A DNA stretch of 12,500 nucleotides from assembly GCA_034096865.1 (NCBI GenBank), contig JAWQFJ010028232.1, positions 27,501 through 40,000 of the forward strand. Reading direction: 5' to 3'. Shown here in pieces: positions 8,901 through 12,500 of the stretch (position 1 is the stretch's first letter; the number at the start of each line of letters is the position of its first letter). The notes beneath the pieces were generated by a model, which did not search any database, was not told where the DNA came from, and worked only from the letters and a program-made list of their open reading frames with translations. The DNA is from Theodoxus fluviatilis (lineage: Eukaryota; Mollusca; Gastropoda; Cycloneritida; Neritidae). The translations under genes were made by a program, and so were the position numbers.

Positions 8901-11900
8901 ATGTTATTGCCACTTGCAATTGCAATATTTCCTATGGAAACTGCATGGTTGCCAGAACATTGCCACGTTTGAGCACGCCCGAAACATGTTATTGCCACTT
9001 GCAATTGCAATATTTCCTATGGAAACTGCATAGTTGCCAGAACATTGCCACGTTTGAGCACGCCCGAAACATGTTATTGCCACTTGCAATTGCAATATTT
9101 CCTATGGAAACTGCATAGTTGCCAGAACATTGCCACGTTTGAGCACGCCCGAAACATGTTATTGCCACTTGCAATTGCAATATTTCCTATGGAAACTGCA
9201 TAGTTGCCAGAACATTGCCACGTTTGAGCACGCCCGAAACATGTTATTGCCACTTGCAATTGCAATATTTCCTATGGAAACTGCATAGTTGCCAGAACAT
9301 TGCCACGTTTGAGCACGCCCGAAACATGTTATTGCCACTTGCAATTGCAATATTTCCTATGGAAACTGCATAGTTGCCAGAACATTGCCACGTTTGAGCA
9401 CGCCCGAAACATGTTATTGCCACTTGCAATTGCAATATTTCCTATGGAAACTGCATAGTTGCCAGAACATTGCCACGTTTGAGCACGCCCGAAACATGTT
9501 ATTGCCACTTGCAATTGCAATATTTCCTATGGAAACTGCATAGTTGCCAGAACATTGCCACGTTTGAGCACGCCCGAAACATGTTATTGCCACTTGCAAT
9601 TGCAATATTTCCTATGGAAACTGCATAGTTGCCAGAACATTGCCACGTTTGAGCACGCCCGAAACATGTTATTGCCACTTGCAATTGCAATATTTCCTAT
9701 GGAAACTGCATAGTTGCCAGAACATTGCCACGTTTGAGCACGCCCGAAACATGTTATTGCCACTTGCAATTGCAATATTTCCTATGGAAACTGCATAGTT
9801 GCCAGAACATTGCCACGTTTGAGCACGCCCGAAACATGTTATTGCCACTTGCAATTGCAATATTTCCTATGGAAACTGCATAGTTGCCAGAACATTGCCA
9901 CGTTTGAGCACGCCCGAAACATGTTATTGCCACTTGCAATTGCAATATTTCCTATGGAAACTGCATAGTTGCCAGAACATTGCCACGTTTGAGCACGCCC
10001 GAAACATGTTATTGCCACTTGCAATTGCAATATTTCCTATGGAAACTGCATAGTTGCCAGAACATTGCCACGTTTGAGCACGCCCGAAACATGTTATTGC
10101 CACTTGCAATTGCAATATTTCCTATGGAAACTGCATAGTTGCCAGAACATTGCCACGTTTGAGCACGCCCGAAACATGTTATTGCCACTTGCAATTGCAA
10201 TATTTCCTATGGAAACTGCATAGTTGCCAGAACATTGCCACGTTTGAGCACGCCCGAAACATGTTATTGCCACTTGCAATTGCAATATTTCCTATGGAAA
10301 CTGCATCGTTGCCAGAACATTGCCACGTTTGAGCACGCCCGAAACATGTTATTGCCACTTGCAATTGCAATATTTCCTATGGAAACTGCATCGTTGCCAG
10401 AACATTGCCACGTTTGAGCACGCCCGAAACATGTTATTGCCACTTGCAATTGCAATATTTCCTATGGAAACTGCATAGTTGCCAGAACATTGCCACGTTT
10501 GAGCACGCCCGAAACATGTTATTGCCACTTGCAATTGCAATATTTCCTATGGAAACTGCATAGTTGCCAGAACATTGCCACGTTTGAGCACGCCCGAAAC
10601 ATGTTATTGCCACTTGCAATTGCAATATTTCCTATGGAAACTGCATAGTTGCCAGAACATTGCCACGTTTGAGCACGCCCGAAACATGTTATTGCCACTT
10701 GCAATTGCAATATTTCCTATGGAAACTGCATAGTTGCCAGAACATTGCCACGTTTGAGCACGCCCGAAACATGTTATTGCCACTTGCAATTGCAATATTT
10801 CCTATGGAAACTGCATAGTTGCCAGAACATTGCCACGTTTGAGCACGCCCGAAACATGTTATTGCCACTTGCAATTGCAATATTTCCTATGGAAACTGCA
10901 TAGTTGCCAGAACATTGCCACGTTTGAGCACGCCCGAAACATGTTATTGCCACTTGCAATTGCAATATTTCCTATGGAAACTGCATAGTTGCCAGAACAT
11001 TGCCACGTTTGAGCACGCCCGAAACATGTTATTGCCACTTGCAATTGCAATATTTCCTATGGAAACTGCATAGTTGCCAGAACATTGCCACGTTTGAGCA
11101 CGCCCGAAACATGTTATTGCCACTTGCAATTGCAATATTTCCTATGGAAACTGCATAGTTGCCAGAACATTGCCACGTTTGAGCACGCCCGAAACATGTT
11201 ATTGCCACTTGCAATTGCAATATTTCCTATGGAAACTGCATAGTTGCCAGAACATTGCCACGTTTGAGCACGCCCGAAACATGTTATTGCCACTTGCAAT
11301 TGCAATATTTCCTATGGAAACTGCATCGTTGCCAGAACATTGCCACGTTTGAGCACGCCCGAAACATGTTATTGCCACTTGCAATTGCAATATTTCCTAT
11401 GGAAACTGCATAGTTGCCAGAACATTGCCACGTTTGAGCACGCCCGAAACATGTTATTGCCACTTGCAATTGCAATATATCCTATGGAAACTGCATCGTT
11501 GCCAGAACATTGCCACGTTTGAGCACGCCCGAAACATGTTATTGCCACTTGCAATTGCAATATTTCCTATGGAAACTGCATAGTTGCCAGAACATTGCCA
11601 CGTTTGAGCACGCCCGAAACATGTTATTGCCACTTGCAATTGCAATATTTCCTATGGAAACTGCATAGTTGCCAGAACATTGCCACGTTTGAGCACGCCC
11701 GAAACATGTTATTGCCACTTGCAATTGCAATATTTCCTATGGAAACTGCATAGTTGCCAGAACATTGCCACGTTTGAGCACGCCCGAAACATGTTATTGC
11801 CACTTGCAATTGCAATATTTCCTATGGAAACTGCATAGTTGCCAGAACATTGCCACGTTTGAGCACGCCCGAAACATGGTATTGCCACTTGCAATTGCAA

Positions 11901-12373
11901 TATTTCCTATGGAAACTGCATAGTTGCCAGAACATTGCCACGTTTGAGCACGCCCGAAACATGTTATTGCCACTTGCAATTGCAATATTTCCTATGGAAA
12001 CTGCATAGTTGCCAGAACATTGCCACGTTTGAGCACGCCCGAAACATGTTATTGCCACTTGCAATTGCAATATTTCCTATGGAAACTGCATAGTTGCCAG
12101 AACATTGCCACGATTGAGCACGCCCGAAACATGCTATTGCCACTTGCAATTGCAATATTTCCTATGGAAGCTGCATCGTTGCCAGAACATTGCCACGTTT
12201 GAGCACGCCCGAAACATGTTATTGCCACTTGCAATTGCAATATTTCCTATGGAAACTGCATCGTTGCCAGAACATTGCCACGTTTGAGCACGCCCGAAAC
12301 ATGTTATTGCCACTTGCAATTGCAATATTTCCTATGGAAACTGCATCGTTGCCAGAACATTGCCACGTTTGAG
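2998..12373. repeat. Satellite array: 110 units of 85 bp plus a 26-bp partial unit
   Basis: Each unit begins GTTGCCAGAACATTGCC and ends GGAAACTGCAT plus one variable base. Units start at 2998 and every 85 bases after it up to 12263, and a partial unit fills 12348-12373. No insertion or deletion occurs, so phase is exact throughout. The unit is about 43% G+C with three CpG sites (unit 19-20, 29-30, 33-34), a 12-bp palindrome TTGCAATTGCAA (52-63), an 8-bp palindrome AACATGTT (36-43) and three TTGCCA words (2-7, 13-18, 45-50). The variable base is a in 89, c in 16 and g in 6 of 111 sites, counting 2997. It is non-coding: 85 is not a multiple of three, so frames cycle and each closes within about 200 bases on either strand. 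Satellite DNA is the natural class; the core of a larger repeat-bearing transposon is an alternative. Confidence 0.97.
11413..12177. repeat. Right-edge satellite units with private substitutions (units 100-108)
   Basis: All five substitutions outside the variable column fall here: t to a at 11479 (unit 100, position 67), t to g at 11879 (unit 105, position 42), and three in unit 108: t to a at 12113 (position 21), t to c at 12134 (position 42) and a to g at 12170 (position 78). Position 42 is hit twice, to different bases. Units 109 and 110 are again canonical. Confidence 0.9.
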
Positions 12374-12417
12374 GAGGCCTTGACCTGCTGGTTCCCAATG
12401 TAGGAGCGGAACTTCCT
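12374..12417. other. Right flank immediately after the array
   Basis: The array breaks off after GTTTGAG at unit position 26, and the next bases are GAGGCC, so GAG is doubled at the junction. The flank contains CCTTGACC (12378-12385), which resembles the half-site words of the dispersed element but is too short to assign. No decayed satellite copy is visible, unlike on the left. Confidence 0.5.
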
Positions 12418-12480
12418 GGGGGAGATGGGGGTGGAAGTGGGGGTGGCGGTGGGCGTGGGGGTGGGGATGGGGGATGAGGG
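12418..12480 (+). other. G-run tract fitting the G-quadruplex pattern
   Basis: Eight runs of three or more G start at 12418, 12427, 12439, 12451, 12457, 12463, 12469 and 12478, separated by loops of 4, 7, 7, 3, 1, 2 and 4 bases. Five of them are GGGGG. This meets the usual G3+ N1-7 rule several times over, on the plus strand. A purine-rich tail follows to about 12493. It may also be a degenerate GGGGTG-type simple repeat that continues past the window. Confidence 0.75.
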
Positions 12481-12500
12481 AAGGAGGAGGGATAGGACGT

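Noticed and set aside
3039..12325. Long series of minus-strand 63-codon frames (starting MQLQVAI) and plus-strand 60-65-codon frames
   Set aside because: They recur every 85 bases only because the DNA repeats. Each frame stops within about 190 bases, 85 is not divisible by three, and single-base changes show no coding pattern. No signal for a real peptide.
2998..12373. CRISPR array (regular repeats over 9 kb)
   Set aside because: Units abut directly and are identical along their whole length; there are no unique spacers, and the setting is eukaryotic repeat DNA.

Overview
This is eukaryotic, apparently gene-free repeat DNA. No open reading frame is convincing as a gene: every ORF of 60 codons or more is either a shadow of a tandem repeat, lies inside a dispersed repeat, or is short, low in complexity and unrecognisable. 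The left third carries a dispersed element rich in TGACCTTGACC / CAAGGTCA motifs and ending in a GACTCAC...GTGAGTC hairpin. From memory, elements of this look are common in marine invertebrate genomes, molluscs in particular. I could not check this, so the organism call (metazoan, probably a mollusc or related lophotrochozoan) is moderate at best.

Layout. Positions 1-283 hold the 3' part of a dispersed element (copy A, cut by the window start), with a small expansion of an 8-bp GACGCCCG motif. Positions 284-1260 are non-coding DNA built as a mosaic of three duplicated blocks (X at 396-473 and 963-1025; Y at 811-837 and 1225-1251; Z at 835-942 and 1074-1181). Positions 1252-1722 are unique non-coding DNA with purine, pyrimidine and T-rich tracts. 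Positions 1723-2518 hold a fuller copy (B) of the element, bounded by an 11-bp inverted repeat and holding inverted nuclear-receptor-type half-sites. Positions 2525-2929 are unique DNA with a few promoter-like motifs. Positions 2930-2996 are a decayed copy of the satellite unit.

The dominant feature is a satellite array at 2998-12373: 110 complete 85-bp units plus 26 bp, with no insertion or deletion across 9.35 kb. Units 1-99 are identical except at one column, the last base of the unit, which is a (89 of 111 sites), c (16) or g (6) and never t. Only five other substitutions exist, all in units 100-108 near the right end. The c alleles often fall in adjacent pairs that recur every 19-24 units, which hints at a faded higher-order repeat of about 1.8 kb. 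The array stops abruptly at 12373. A G-run tract (12418-12480) that fits the G-quadruplex pattern starts 45 bp further on.

No genes act together here. The interest lies in how the array is kept so uniform and in phase, why one column escapes, and whether the decayed left copy and the G-rich right flank mark how it arose or is bounded. The main caution is technical: such uniform arrays are easily collapsed or over-polished in assemblies.
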